Assembly (NCBI GenBank): GCA_003263775.1
Contig: JYJJ01000034.1
Location: 208,647 to 272,646, forward strand
Direction of reading: 5' to 3'
Length of the DNA: 64,000 nucleotides
Source of the DNA: Vibrio maritimus
GTDB taxonomy: Bacteria; Pseudomonadota; Gammaproteobacteria; Enterobacterales; Vibrionaceae
Below the pieces are notes generated by a model. The model did no database searches, was not told the origin of the DNA, and was given only the letters and a program-made list of their open reading frames with translations. Below are positions 20,688 to 29,838 of this stretch, one piece after another; within the stretch, counting starts at the first letter, position 1, and each line of letters starts with the position of its first letter. The position numbers and the translations under genes are program-made.

Positions 20688-20757
20688 ACAAAGTCGATAA
20701 TCAACTTTAAACAAGTCTTTTAATGCGGTTAATCAAGTCAACGAGTGGATTGATAAT
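20688..20757 (+). promoter_or_regulatory. Conserved island promoter, copy G (dyad 20691-20707, -10 GATAAT 20752-20757)
   Basis: AAGTCG-N5-CAACTT, AAGTC at 20713-20717, GTTAATCAAGTC at 20728-20739 and GATAAT. It shows all four shared elements at exact spacing. Confidence 0.65.
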
Positions 20758-20800
20758 AGAACCATCTTCAACATCGACTTAATACGGTAAGACAACTTTA

Positions 20801-22237
20801 ATGAACAATCCGCTTATTACGGCCAAGGTAGCACTTGCGTTAACTATTGGGACACCCTACGTACTTGCAAATGGAAACATTCCAGATCTAGAACCAAACA
20901 TTGAACATCCCACTATCAACACTGCTCATTGGCGATATAGCCCCGATAATGGATTCGATCTTAATCAAGACTCATCGGACTTTACGATATATGTGAACAA
21001 GAACCATTCCAACTCAGCTTGGGAAGAAGGCGAACATTCGGACGACGTCTACCAATCTCCTTATCGAGTTTCCTTGTTTTCCGCCGACAACGGTGAGGAT
21101 TCGGAACGTTTATGGTCCCAGACCAAGTCTATTGGAGCTTATGGATTAGGCGTCGCTGGTGTGCTTGTACTGATGCCAACGTCAATTACACAATGGGAGA
21201 AAAACGGGGATCCACTACTTGAAAAATGGTGGGATAACGTGAGTAAGGGGCCAGTTTGGGACCGAGACGTATGGTACATCAATTATCTAGGCCACCCTTA
21301 CTTCGGTGGGGTCTACTATCAATCAGCAAGAAAGTCCGGGTACCGTCAATGGGATTCTTTTATCTACTCGACACTAATGTCTACATTTTATTGGGAATAT
21401 GGAGTTGAAGCTTTTGCAGAAGTCCCGTCTATCCAAGACTTATTCGTTACACCTATTATGGGATGGGTCTATGGTGAATGGGCATATAACAAAGAGCAGC
21501 AGATTCGACTTAATGGTGGCTCAGTTCTCGGCTCATCAGCTTTAGGAAGTACGGCCTTATTCTTCCTTGATCCTGTTGATGCTCTTGGAGAAGGTGTCAA
21601 TCGCTTAGCGGGTCGAGATTTGGTGACCGCGGGTTCAGGGTTTATGGGGGTTCAAGAAGCGAATTTGTCGAATGGAGGGACAGAAAGGCAGTTTAGGTTC
21701 CAAGTACAATACGATCTTGTTACGACCCCAGGTTCAAAAAAGAAAAGGAGCAACTACTACTCACAAACAACTCAAGACCCTGTGACGTACGGAATAGTCG
21801 GTCTATCTGCTGGCGCATCTTTTGTTTCACCTTCTCACACCTGGCAATTAGAACAAGGCTTCGGAGCGACCTTCTCTCTTGGTTTACACTTTTCACGTGA
21901 GTTTTCAGGCCATTTAACTTATACCAGAGCGCAACTAAAAGACTCTCAAACTCAACAGCCCGTCACCTACGAAAACTACAGTGTTAATGCCCTCTATTAC
22001 TTCAATAGTGATTCAACGGTAAGACCTTTTATTACTGCAGGCGTCGGTGAAGCAATGAAAAATATGGATAGAAAACAGAAAGAGTTTCAAGTGAATGGTG
22101 GTCTAGGTCTGCATTACCAAATCAATAGTAATTGGGCGATACAAGGAGATTGGCGCTATGCCGCCAGTACAAGAGCAAGTGTTAACGATCGACTGACAAC
22201 AGCCAAACTTGTGTATCGATTCGGTCGTGGTGAGTAA
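20801..22237 (+). CDS. Exported DUF3943-domain outer-membrane protein
   Basis: 478-aa protein of unknown function. A Sec signal (ITAKVALALTIGTPYVLA) is followed by a DUF3943-like region rich in Trp and Tyr (DVWYINYLGHPYFGGVYYQSAR, STFYWEYGVEAFAEVPSIQD, GEWAYNKEQQIRLNGG). A C-terminal OmpA-like eight-strand barrel follows (ITAGVGEAMKNM, FQVNGGLGLHYQINSNWAIQ, ending LVYRFGRGE). Likely located in the outer membrane. It is a single gene behind promoter copy G. The homologous family is widespread in marine gammaproteobacteria without a defined role. Confidence 0.87.
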   Translation: MNNPLITAKVALALTIGTPYVLANGNIPDLEPNIEHPTINTAHWRYSPDNGFDLNQDSSDFTIYVNKNHSNSAWEEGEHSDDVYQSPYRVSLFSADNGEDSERLWSQTKSIGAYGLGVAGVLVLMPTSITQWEKNGDPLLEKWWDNVSKGPVWDRDVWYINYLGHPYFGGVYYQSARKSGYRQWDSFIYSTLMSTFYWEYGVEAFAEVPSIQDLFVTPIMGWVYGEWAYNKEQQIRLNGGSVLGSSALGSTALFFLDPVDALGEGVNRLAGRDLVTAGSGFMGVQEANLSNGGTERQFRFQVQYDLVTTPGSKKKRSNYYSQTTQDPVTYGIVGLSAGASFVSPSHTWQLEQGFGATFSLGLHFSREFSGHLTYTRAQLKDSQTQQPVTYENYSVNALYYFNSDSTVRPFITAGVGEAMKNMDRKQKEFQVNGGLGLHYQINSNWAIQGDWRYAASTRASVNDRLTTAKLVYRFGRGE

Positions 22238-22302
22238 TAACTCAACCTTATTGGCGCTCTTCGTTCGAAAAACAACCCGAACGTGTTAACTCTACATAAC
22301 GA

Positions 22303-22372
22303 TTAAGTTTAATTTCGACTCAAACGAAATCGTTACACGCTATTAAATATTACATAAATTAACCAGATAATT
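22303..22372 (+). promoter_or_regulatory. Conserved island promoter, copy H (dyad 22306-22322, -10 GATAAT 22367-22372)
   Basis: AAGTTT-N5-CGACTC, AATC at 22329-22332, ATTAA at 22343-22347 and GATAAT at the shared spacing, before the ChaA-like gene. Confidence 0.55.
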
Positions 22373-22464
22373 GACACCGAACAGAGGCGACTGACTAATT
22401 CTAAATTATTCAGTTTAAATAGGTCTATAAGATTCTCAATTATAAATAACCATGAGACATTGTT

Positions 22465-23556
22465 GTGATAAGATTTTTCAATAAAGAAGTTACCTTGCTT
22501 TTCGGTTTAATTGCTGTAATAACATTTAAGTCCCGCGCCGATAGCATTTTGCAACATCAACTGAACTCTATATCTGGTTTTGTATTAAGTGCCGGACTAC
22601 TAACAATTATGATGGCATGCATTTTTTCAGTGGTCCGCCACTCGGATGCACTAGCAATAAAATTAGGAGACCCGTATGGGACATTAATTCTCACCCTATC
22701 TGTTATTTCGTTAGAAGTAGTGATGATCTCCTCGGTCATGCTAACTGGCGACAATACCCCTGTACTGGCTCGAGATACAATGTTTGCTGTAATTATGATG
22801 GTTTTGAACGGGTTAGTTGGCATTTCGCTAATGATTGGTGGGTTAAAACATCATACTCAAACCTATAACATTAATGGTATAAAATCATACTTAGTCGCAA
22901 TGATACCTATTGCCATACTTAGTTTAGTCTTACCAAATTACACCCTCACTCGACCTGATGGTTCAATGTCAATCGCTCTGTCATTTGTGTTAGTGGTAGC
23001 GTCAATTGCACTCTACAGTCTGTTTCTGTCCATTCAAACTCGCAGCCATACGCATTTTTTTGTCGATGCTGACTTGAGTGATAACCATGATTTTAATGAA
23101 CCTATTGAAAGTAACCTTTTCCATACTTTAATGCTAATCGCTTACCTAGCAATCGTTATTCTTCTTGCAAAGAGTATCGCTATTCCGATTGACAATACGG
23201 TCACAATATTAGGTGCTCCACCCGCATTAAGTGGACTCATCGTAGCCGCTATGATACTCGCGCCAGAAGCTGTAGGAGGAGTGAAAGCGGTACTTAAAAA
23301 TCAGCTGCAGAGAGTGTTAAATCTATTCCTAGGGTCTGTGCTTGCCACAATATCTTTAACGGTACCAGCAGTACTGTTAATTTCTCACTTTATTCATCAA
23401 CCAATCATCCTTGGATTGGAGACAGTAGAAATGATACTGCTCATCACTACGTTAGTTATGACAGGCATCAGCTTTAGCAGCGGTAGAACAAACGCGTTGA
23501 CTGGAGCGGCACACTTGATCTTATTTGTTGCCTATTTGGTATTAATGTTCGAATGA
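22465..23556 (+). CDS. ChaA-like sodium(calcium)/proton exchanger
   Basis: Polytopic inner-membrane cation/proton antiporter of the CaCA family, 363 aa. The alpha-1 repeat GDPYGTLILTLSVISLEVVM, LARDTMFAVIMMVLNGLVGISLMIGG and the alpha-2 repeat APEAVGGVKAVLKNQLQRVLNLFLGS match ChaA. It would export Ca or Na/K against protons, giving tolerance of alkaline or saline stress. It starts at GTG 22465 and only a weak ribosome site is visible. It is the last gene of the island, behind promoter copy H. Confidence 0.9.
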   Translation: MIRFFNKEVTLLFGLIAVITFKSRADSILQHQLNSISGFVLSAGLLTIMMACIFSVVRHSDALAIKLGDPYGTLILTLSVISLEVVMISSVMLTGDNTPVLARDTMFAVIMMVLNGLVGISLMIGGLKHHTQTYNINGIKSYLVAMIPIAILSLVLPNYTLTRPDGSMSIALSFVLVVASIALYSLFLSIQTRSHTHFFVDADLSDNHDFNEPIESNLFHTLMLIAYLAIVILLAKSIAIPIDNTVTILGAPPALSGLIVAAMILAPEAVGGVKAVLKNQLQRVLNLFLGSVLATISLTVPAVLLISHFIHQPIILGLETVEMILLITTLVMTGISFSSGRTNALTGAAHLILFVAYLVLMFE

Positions 23557-24092
23557 TATATTGGGACTAAATTCATTTATATGAGTGATCATTTGACATC
23601 TCATTCCGCATGAAAACGCATCAAAAATGACATCTAATTCTATAACTTTACTGACTCGCATTAGTTATTCTTGGGAGAAATCAAAATTAGTGAAATGAGT
23701 AACCATGGTACTTGAAACTATTAAGGGGCAGTTCCAAGCTAGCCGCCTAGTCAACACGGTCTGGACCTGTATGAGTCAGTGATTTTGCTAGATTAGTATT
23801 TAAAGGATTGCCTAAAGAGTTCATAGACTTAATGAACACTCTTGAGATGGGATTTAGATAGTATTCACAAAAGCTTGAATTCAACTTATGGCAGTGTTGG
23901 CAAAGCCCTGCTTAGACGGGGCTTTGTTATGTTTATAGATTTACCCGGGTATAACACTCAGGTGCTTCCACAAGCGAAATCTCTTTAAGAAAAGTCGTAT
24001 GCAATCGTAATTTTAACGAGCAAGAGTAACTAGGTACTTAGCTGGGTTAGTGTCAGCGTTAGAATTTTTAAGCTGCGGTAAGTGAATAAACA
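23557..24092. other. Intergenic region with terminator and possible decayed gene
   Basis: About 535 bases. 23705-23880 contains two short runs that look formerly coding (MVLETIKGQFQASRLVNTVW, then after stops FARLVFKGLPKEFIDLMNTL), possibly a remnant of a gene I cannot name. An intrinsic terminator lies at 23901-23926. Nothing was recognised in 23930-24092. Confidence 0.35.
23901..23926 (+). terminator. Intrinsic terminator-like hairpin
   Basis: CAAAGCCC pairs with GGGCTTTG around a 10-base loop; only a short T-rich tail follows. Confidence 0.6.
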
Positions 24093-24899
24093 TTAAGTAA
24101 TGTCTACTTCCACCAGTACCCCAAAGTGATCCGACACAATCGGATAGAAATCGCCATTAAAAATCACCTGATGCTGCTTTATCACCACCGGTTGATTACA
24201 AAGAACCAAATCAATCCGTAGCGCTTGGCTATTTTTTTCCCAACCATCAATGTTTTTAACTACTGTAGTTCCGGAATCTTTTATTTCTGCTATTTCATAA
24301 CAATCTATCAAACCGCGCTGTAAAACATAATCATAACCTTCATTACGTATATGGCTTGGGTTGTTGAAATCACCTAATAGAAAGCTCAATTCTGTTGATA
24401 ATGTTGCCTTTATTCGGTTGAACTGTTCCTCAAATGAGTTCTCTGAGTCATTCCACCAGCCGCAATGACAATTATAAAGATTGAAATCACCTTGTTGAGA
24501 AGTCACCTTAATGCGCACTGCTCGCCTGTGTTTCCAGTAGTTCACATCATAATTATCACTTAGGTCAATGACCTCATGTTCGATAATCGGCAGTCGGGTC
24601 AAGAATGCCAGTCCCTCATGATATACGTCATAGCTTTGATGAACAAAGTCCCATGTAAGTTGGTAGTGATAACCGTATTCCATGAGCTTTTTCTGTAACA
24701 GATAACCATAGTTATCAGTGAGCACGGTGTGATTAGTTAATATATTGGCATCAACAGCCGGGCTGTCTTGATGTTGATTCACTTCCTGTAATGCAACGAC
24801 ATCGCACCCTTGCTCGATAATGGCTTGCGCTACCACATCCAACTTTTCTAGCTGTTTCTCTTCTTGCCAACTATGGGTATTTAGCGTCATTAACTTCAT
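24093..24899 (-). CDS. Endonuclease/exonuclease/phosphatase (EEP) superfamily hydrolase
   Basis: 268-aa cytoplasmic metal-dependent phosphodiesterase/phosphatase fold. Motifs: MTLNTHSW (Asn of the EEP start), DVVALQEVNQ (metal Glu), NCHCGWW, LLGDFNNP (Asp/Asn) and the terminal SDHFGV (Asp-His). No signal peptide. It is the last gene of the PTS/glucosidase operon, 85 bp after the EIICB gene with a hairpin between. EEP genes occur next to glucose/maltose-type PTS genes in other bacteria, but the substrate is unknown; a sugar phosphate or nucleic acid are both possible. Confidence 0.88.
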   Translation of the reverse strand: MKLMTLNTHSWQEEKQLEKLDVVAQAIIEQGCDVVALQEVNQHQDSPAVDANILTNHTVLTDNYGYLLQKKLMEYGYHYQLTWDFVHQSYDVYHEGLAFLTRLPIIEHEVIDLSDNYDVNYWKHRRAVRIKVTSQQGDFNLYNCHCGWWNDSENSFEEQFNRIKATLSTELSFLLGDFNNPSHIRNEGYDYVLQRGLIDCYEIAEIKDSGTTVVKNIDGWEKNSQALRIDLVLCNQPVVIKQHQVIFNGDFYPIVSDHFGVLVEVDIT

Positions 24900-24929
24900 T
24901 TATTATTCACTTATTTATTGTAGTGAGTT

Positions 24930-24952
24930 AAACGCAGCGCAAGGCTGCGTTT
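24930..24952 (-). terminator. Hairpin between PTS and EEP genes
   Basis: AAACGCAGC/GCTGCGTTT, 9-bp stem with 5-base loop. The T-run is on the + strand side; on the - strand transcript only TTT follows, so it may only attenuate read-through into the EEP gene. Confidence 0.5.
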
Positions 24953-24984
24953 TTCGATGTTACTCTATCTAAGTAGAGAGATAA

Positions 24985-26611
24985 CTACGCTGGTTGTGCT
25001 GAAAACTTCGCAACTAATCTAGATTTAATGACATCCACTCCAGGACCATAAATAACTTGTACTCCCTGTTCTTTAATCACAGCGCCAAGTGCTCCTGTTG
25101 GCTTCCATAAGTCATATTCAGCAACCAACTGAGGATCATTAACTGTAACGCGCAAGCGAGTCATACAAGCATCAATCTCAGCAATATTGGTACGGCCACC
25201 TAGATTCTTAATAATAGTTTCCATCTTCTCATCTTCTGACATGGATTCCGAACTGTCATCTAGGTAGTTGCCCATGCGTCCCGGTGTTGGCAATTTAAGT
25301 TTGACAATAAGCACACGGAATAACCCATAGTTAACACCAAAGAAAACAATAGAGACCAATGCGAAGCGAACCAAATCACCACCGATGCCCGCTGAAGTCA
25401 TCATAGGTATGCGAGTGACTAATTCAATCAAACCAAAGGCATGTACACGTAGGTCCATCACATCTACTAACGCAAATGCAACCCCTGTTAACACCGCATG
25501 CGCAACATACAAAACAGGAGCAATAAACATAAACATGAATTCAATAGGCTCTGTTACACCTGTTAATAACACAGCAAGACACGCAGATAAGAACATTGGC
25601 TTGTATTGTTCGCGCTTATCACTATCAACACAGTGATACATGCAAGGCCAATACCAATCAATGAAGACGCTGCGATAATAACTTGGCCCGCTTTAAAACG
25701 TGCTGGATGTACCGTGTCTAGTAGATGTTGGTAAGCTGTCGGATCGCTTAATTTAAGATTATTGAGATCGCTAACCCAAGCAAGCCATAATGGATCTTGA
25801 CCATAAACACTTGAGCCCGCATTCGTACCAGTCAAAAGCTCATAAGTACCACCCAACTCCGTGTAATTCATCGGAATAGTTAACGTGTGGTGTAAACCGA
25901 ATGGCAGTAATAAACGCTCTAACGTACCATATAGGAAAGGTGCAGTGATCGGTGCTGTGTCTTTAGAGGTTGCAATCCATTGACCAAAATCATTAAGTGC
26001 ACCTTGAATTAAAGGCCATACGATTGATAGAGCAAACGCAATGATCATCGAATAGAAAATAACTACAAAAGGTACAAAACGCTTTCCGTTGAAAAATGCC
26101 AATGCTTGAGGTAGGCGAGAGAAGTCATGATAGCGGTTAAATAAGTTAGCACCTAAATAACCAGACATAATACCGATAAACACACCCATATTTAGAGCAG
26201 GCGCACCCAAAATATTAGTGAAGAATTGAGAGACAGGTAGCTCAGAACCAAATAAACTCATCACAACCGCTTCTGGATCACTGAGCATAGCATTATCCAC
26301 GCCCAATATAACCCCAGTGATACGGTTGATTAGGATGAAGGCAATCAGAGCAGCAAAGGCACCTCCTGCACGTTCTTTAGCCCATGAACCACCGATAGCG
26401 ACAGCAAATAATAGGTGAAGGTTAACTATGACCCCCAACCTATGTTTTCCATAATAGCGCCGAGTGTTTCAATGGCGCCAATACCACCGGCATACATTGC
26501 GACGACTTTTCCGAGTGATATCATGATACCCGCGGCTGGCATCACCGCGATAACAACGATAAGGGATTTCCCAAATCGTTGCCAAAAATCAAACGACAGT
26601 AACTTACTCAT
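24985..26611 (-). CDS. PTS glucose/maltose-type EIICB component, two frameshifts
   Basis: Membrane permease and phosphotransfer subunit of a sugar PTS. The EIIC domain starts MSKLLSFDFWQRFGKSLIVV and includes LHLLFAVAIGGSWAKERAG, LLPFGLHHTLTIPMNY and LLTGVTEPIEFMFMF. The C-terminal EIIB domain carries the phosphorylated Cys in IAEIDACMTRLRVTV. No EIIA is fused, so a general Crr-type EIIA is needed. Frames break at about 26434 (G5 in place of G6, reads on VIVNLHLLF) and 25642 (missing C, reads on AMYHCVDSD). It is co-transcribed with the glucosidase, suggesting import of maltose, isomaltose or a similar alpha-glucoside; a glucose carrier cannot be excluded. Confidence 0.92.
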
Positions 26612-26632
26612 AAATGATTCCTTGTTTTAAAT

Positions 26633-26658
26633 GCAGGGTCGCTTTATAAAGACCCTGC
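26633..26658 (-). promoter_or_regulatory. Intercistronic hairpin between glucosidase and PTS genes
   Basis: GCAGGGTC and GACCCTGC form a perfect 8-bp stem with a 10-base loop; no T-run lies downstream on the - strand. Likely an mRNA processing or stability element that sets relative expression. Confidence 0.5.
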
Positions 26659-26670
26659 GAAAAATATAAA

Positions 26671-28403
26671 TTAGTGGTTTCTTACAAATATATACGCAGC
26701 ATAAGCTGGGGCGATTTGCGTCGCTATAAAGTCTGAGCGCGCGTGTTCGTTCTTGATATTCTGATTATCAAGTACTAACTCGCCAAATTGCGAGCAGTCG
26801 ATATCAACGTTGCTCTCTTGCGGACTCAAATTGGTAATAATGGTCCATGTCATGTCTTGAGCAACACGTTGATAAGCATAGATATTAGGATCGCTAGGTA
26901 GCAGCAATTGATAACGGCCAACCACTAAGCTTTCATTTGACTTACGCAGAGCAATCAGCTGCTTGTAGAAACTCAAAATCGAATTTGGATCTTTCTGTTG
27001 TTGCTCAACATTAATATCTGCGTGCTGTTGATTGACCCAGAACCAAGGTTGCACCTCAGAAAAACCGCCAAATTTCTGGTCATTCCATTGCATTGGCAAG
27101 CGACTGTGGTCGCGGGATACCTGATTTAACAAAGCTAAGATGTCTGCGTCGCTTTGACCTTGTTGAGATAGCTTTTGAATTAGGTTTCTAGCAGACACAT
27201 CATTAAATTCGTCAAGAGACGTAAACTGATGATTTACCATGCCAATCTCTTGGCCCTGATAAATAAACGGAGTCCCTTTCATCAAGAAATAGCAACTCGC
27301 TAATGCGGTAGCACTGGCATACCGAGAATTAGGGTCGGCAAAAGTATCAATACTGCGAGCTTGATCGTGGTTTTCTAAATAAAGCGCATTCCAACCTTTA
27401 CCTTCTAATGCATCTTGCCAACGCGATAAAATGCGTTTGAACTCCACCAAATCTAAACGCTCGTTGCTTTGTTCCTCCGACCATAACTTCATGTGTTCAA
27501 ACTGAAAAATCATGTTGAAAACGCCACCTTGATCCTGCTCGGTCGCTTCGGCAACCCAAGGTAATGCGTTATCGGCCGTAACCCCATTTGCCTCACCAAC
27601 TGTCACAATGTCAAAGGGATCAAACGCCTGCTGTTTTAACTCATGCAGATGCTTTTCAATACCTGCCACATTCATATGATAATCAAACGAGGAGACATAC
27701 TTTTCTCCCTTTGGATTGGGTAAAGACGGTAAACCTGGTTGTTTCTGAATATGGCTAATTGCATCCACTCGGAAACCATCAATACCGCGCTCCAACCACC
27801 AATGAATCATTTTAAATAGTGCTTGCTTAACTTCAGGATTTTCCCAGTTCAGATCAGGTTGTTTTTTAGAAAATAGGTGCAAGTAGTACTGTGCAGTTTT
27901 TTCATCATATTCCCATGCACTGCCATGAAAGATACTTTCCCAGTTGTTTGGATCGCAAGTCAGTTTTTCATCGGTAGGCTCACAACCATCACGCCAAATA
28001 TACCAGTCACGCTTAGGGCTATTTTTGTTATCTCGAGATTCGATGAACCATGGATGCTCATCACTAGTGTGGTTGATCACTAAATCCATAATGATGCGAA
28101 TACCACGCGTATGAGCAGCAGCGATCAGTGTATCTACATCCTCCAGGGTTCCGAAGTCAGGATGAATCGCTTGGTAGTCGCTAATATCGTAACCGTTATC
28201 ATCATTCGGTGATGCATAGAATGGGCAAATCCATATTAAATCAATACCCAAATCAGCTAGGTAATCCAGCTTAGCAATGATTCCATTGATATCACCAATA
28301 CCGTCTTGGTTCGTATCATAAAAGCTACGGGGATAAATTTGGTAGGCGGTCGCTTTTTCCACCACTCGAGTGGGCTTGAATGTCTGTTATTGGCGCAAAT
28401 CAT
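26671..28403 (-). CDS. GH13 alpha-glucosidase / oligo-1,6-glucosidase, frameshifted near 28356
   Basis: Cytoplasmic alpha-glucosidase of GH13 (subfamily 31 type). Motifs: YQIYPRSFYDTNQDGIGDINGI, DLVINHTSDEHPWF, GIDGFRVDAISHI (nucleophile Asp), DIVTVGEANG (acid/base Glu) and LENHDQARS (transition-state Asp). The frame open to 28365 starts abruptly at VEKATAYQ, while the next frame upstream reads SSPLEWWKK. With one A restored in the A5 run the protein reads LEWWKKATAYQIYP, the usual N-terminus, with ATG 28403 a possible start. It degrades sugar brought in by the adjacent PTS. A trehalose-6-phosphate hydrolase is less likely from the sequence around the catalytic Asp. Confidence 0.9.
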
Positions 28404-28428
28404 CAATGTTATGTTACGTGTTATACTG

Positions 28429-28446
28429 TGTGTTATCGATAACACA
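28429..28446 (-). promoter_or_regulatory. Perfect 18-bp palindrome, probable LacI-family operator
   Basis: TGTGTTATCGATAACACA is a perfect dyad in the gap between the LacI gene and the glucosidase, just upstream of the glucosidase start and next to a TATAAC -10-like box on the - strand. A partial second copy (ACGTGTTATA) lies beside it. Confidence 0.72.
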
Positions 28447-28514
28447 TGAGGTTAAATGGATTGCGTTTAGACTCAATATAATTTCAGAAAAACTGTGAGG
28501 TAGCCCTCATAACC

Positions 28515-29479
28515 TCAAGAGAACCGTGAGCTTTCTCTCATTTTCAGTTCGAATGTGCCTTCGACGGAACTGAAATCGCGCTTTATCAATTTTTTGACAG
28601 CTTGGTAGCCCACTTGATAGTAGTTAAAAGCCACAGTCGTCAGGCTCGGGACTAACAGATCGCTGTAGTCATAGTCGCCCATGCCTACAATCCATACGTT
28701 ATGACCAATCTTGAGTTGCTGTTCTTTGGCGCGACGATATAAACGAATGGCAATATTATCGGTGGCGCAAAAGTAGACATGATTGGGCTGTAATTGAACT
28801 GTCTGGTAGTCGGCTTTTTCCTCAGAGTTGGCTAAGGCTTGCAGTGAAAAGTTTAACTCGGGTACGGTGTCGGTAATGGTGGCTTGCATCAACTTAGTTC
28901 GGCTAGAAAGCATACGCTCATCGTAAATATAATTTACGGCTACCAGCGGTGCTTGCTGCTGTTTTAGCTGAGTAATGGTTTGGGAGACGAGTGCTTTAAT
29001 AGCAGCATGATCGGGGTAATATAAGCAACAATGATGGGGAGAGTTTTTGCCAATAAATAACACATTATCTAAGGTTCGATAAAAAGTCTCTTCAACACTG
29101 TGTTTTGAAGCGATAATAATCGTGCCCAGTGCATTTAAGCCGTTAAACTCTCTCACAGCTTGGCATTCTGACTCATGATTAAACCCTGTGGAATGAAACA
29201 GCATTCGTACTTGGGATTCGTTAGCAGCAGCCAGCGCCCCTTTAATCACTAAACTCGTCGTATATGACTCAATACGAGGCGCGACGAAACCAATAATATT
29301 GGATTGGCTGCGAATAGAGCGAGCAAATATATTAGGTGTGTAATGACTATCTTTGACAATAGCTTCAATTTTAAGGCGGTTCTCAGCCGAGACATAGCCG
29401 CATTAAAGTAACGTGACACAGTCATTGTTGAAATTCCAAGCTGTCTTGAAATCTCAGCCATTGTCATTTTTTTACTCAT
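28515..29479 (-). CDS. LacI-family transcriptional regulator, frameshifted near 29399
   Basis: Sugar-responsive repressor, about 321 aa after repair. N-terminal HTH KMTMAEISRQLGISTMTVSRYFN; after one restored base the text continues GYVSAENRLKIEAIVKDSHY and TPNIFARSIRSQSNIIGFVA, the standard hinge and first strand. The effector domain ends ELKMRESSRFS. Without repair it reads as a 76-aa and a 244-aa fragment. It is the first gene of the locus, directly upstream of the operator and the glucosidase, so it most likely represses glucosidase-PTS-EEP expression until the inducing sugar is present. Confidence 0.88.
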
Positions 29480-29838
29480 TACATATTTCCTTCAATAATG
29501 CACTATTGCCATACATCAAAGTGACCTCAAGATGCAGGATTCAGAGTTGAGTCACTTCGGTATAGTATCCAATATATTGACTTACAATACAGTAAATACA
29601 ACTAGGTGTGGGCGTGAGTGCGCGATTTTTACTCACAAGAATCGGATCTACACTCAAGACCAGGGAGCAAGCATACCTTGAACAAGCTAGCCCCCAATGC
29701 TGACGAATAGAATATAGTGTGCCAACAATCTGTAATTCGCGATTTAGCGCTTATGTGCTTTGAAGTATCTACGCTGACTTTACCATTGATCACTTGATGC
29801 CGTTCCAGTGCGACAATAGTGATTGTTACTATGTGTGG
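29480..29838. other. Intergenic region with bulged hairpin
   Basis: About 360 bases between the DeoR and LacI genes, including the LacI promoter region. AAGTGACCTCAA (29519-29530) and TTGAGTCACTT (29547-29557) form an 11-bp stem with one bulged base and a 16-base loop, like small dispersed intergenic repeats of vibrios (recollection, not verified). No gene was recognised. Confidence 0.45.

Noticed and set aside
26671..28403. Trehalose-6-phosphate hydrolase (TreC) for the GH13 gene
   Set aside because: The region around the nucleophile and the N-terminal LEWWKKATAYQIYP match oligo-1,6-glucosidases better than TreC.
29519..29557. ERIC element
   Set aside because: The sequence does not match the ERIC consensus; only a short bulged hairpin is seen.
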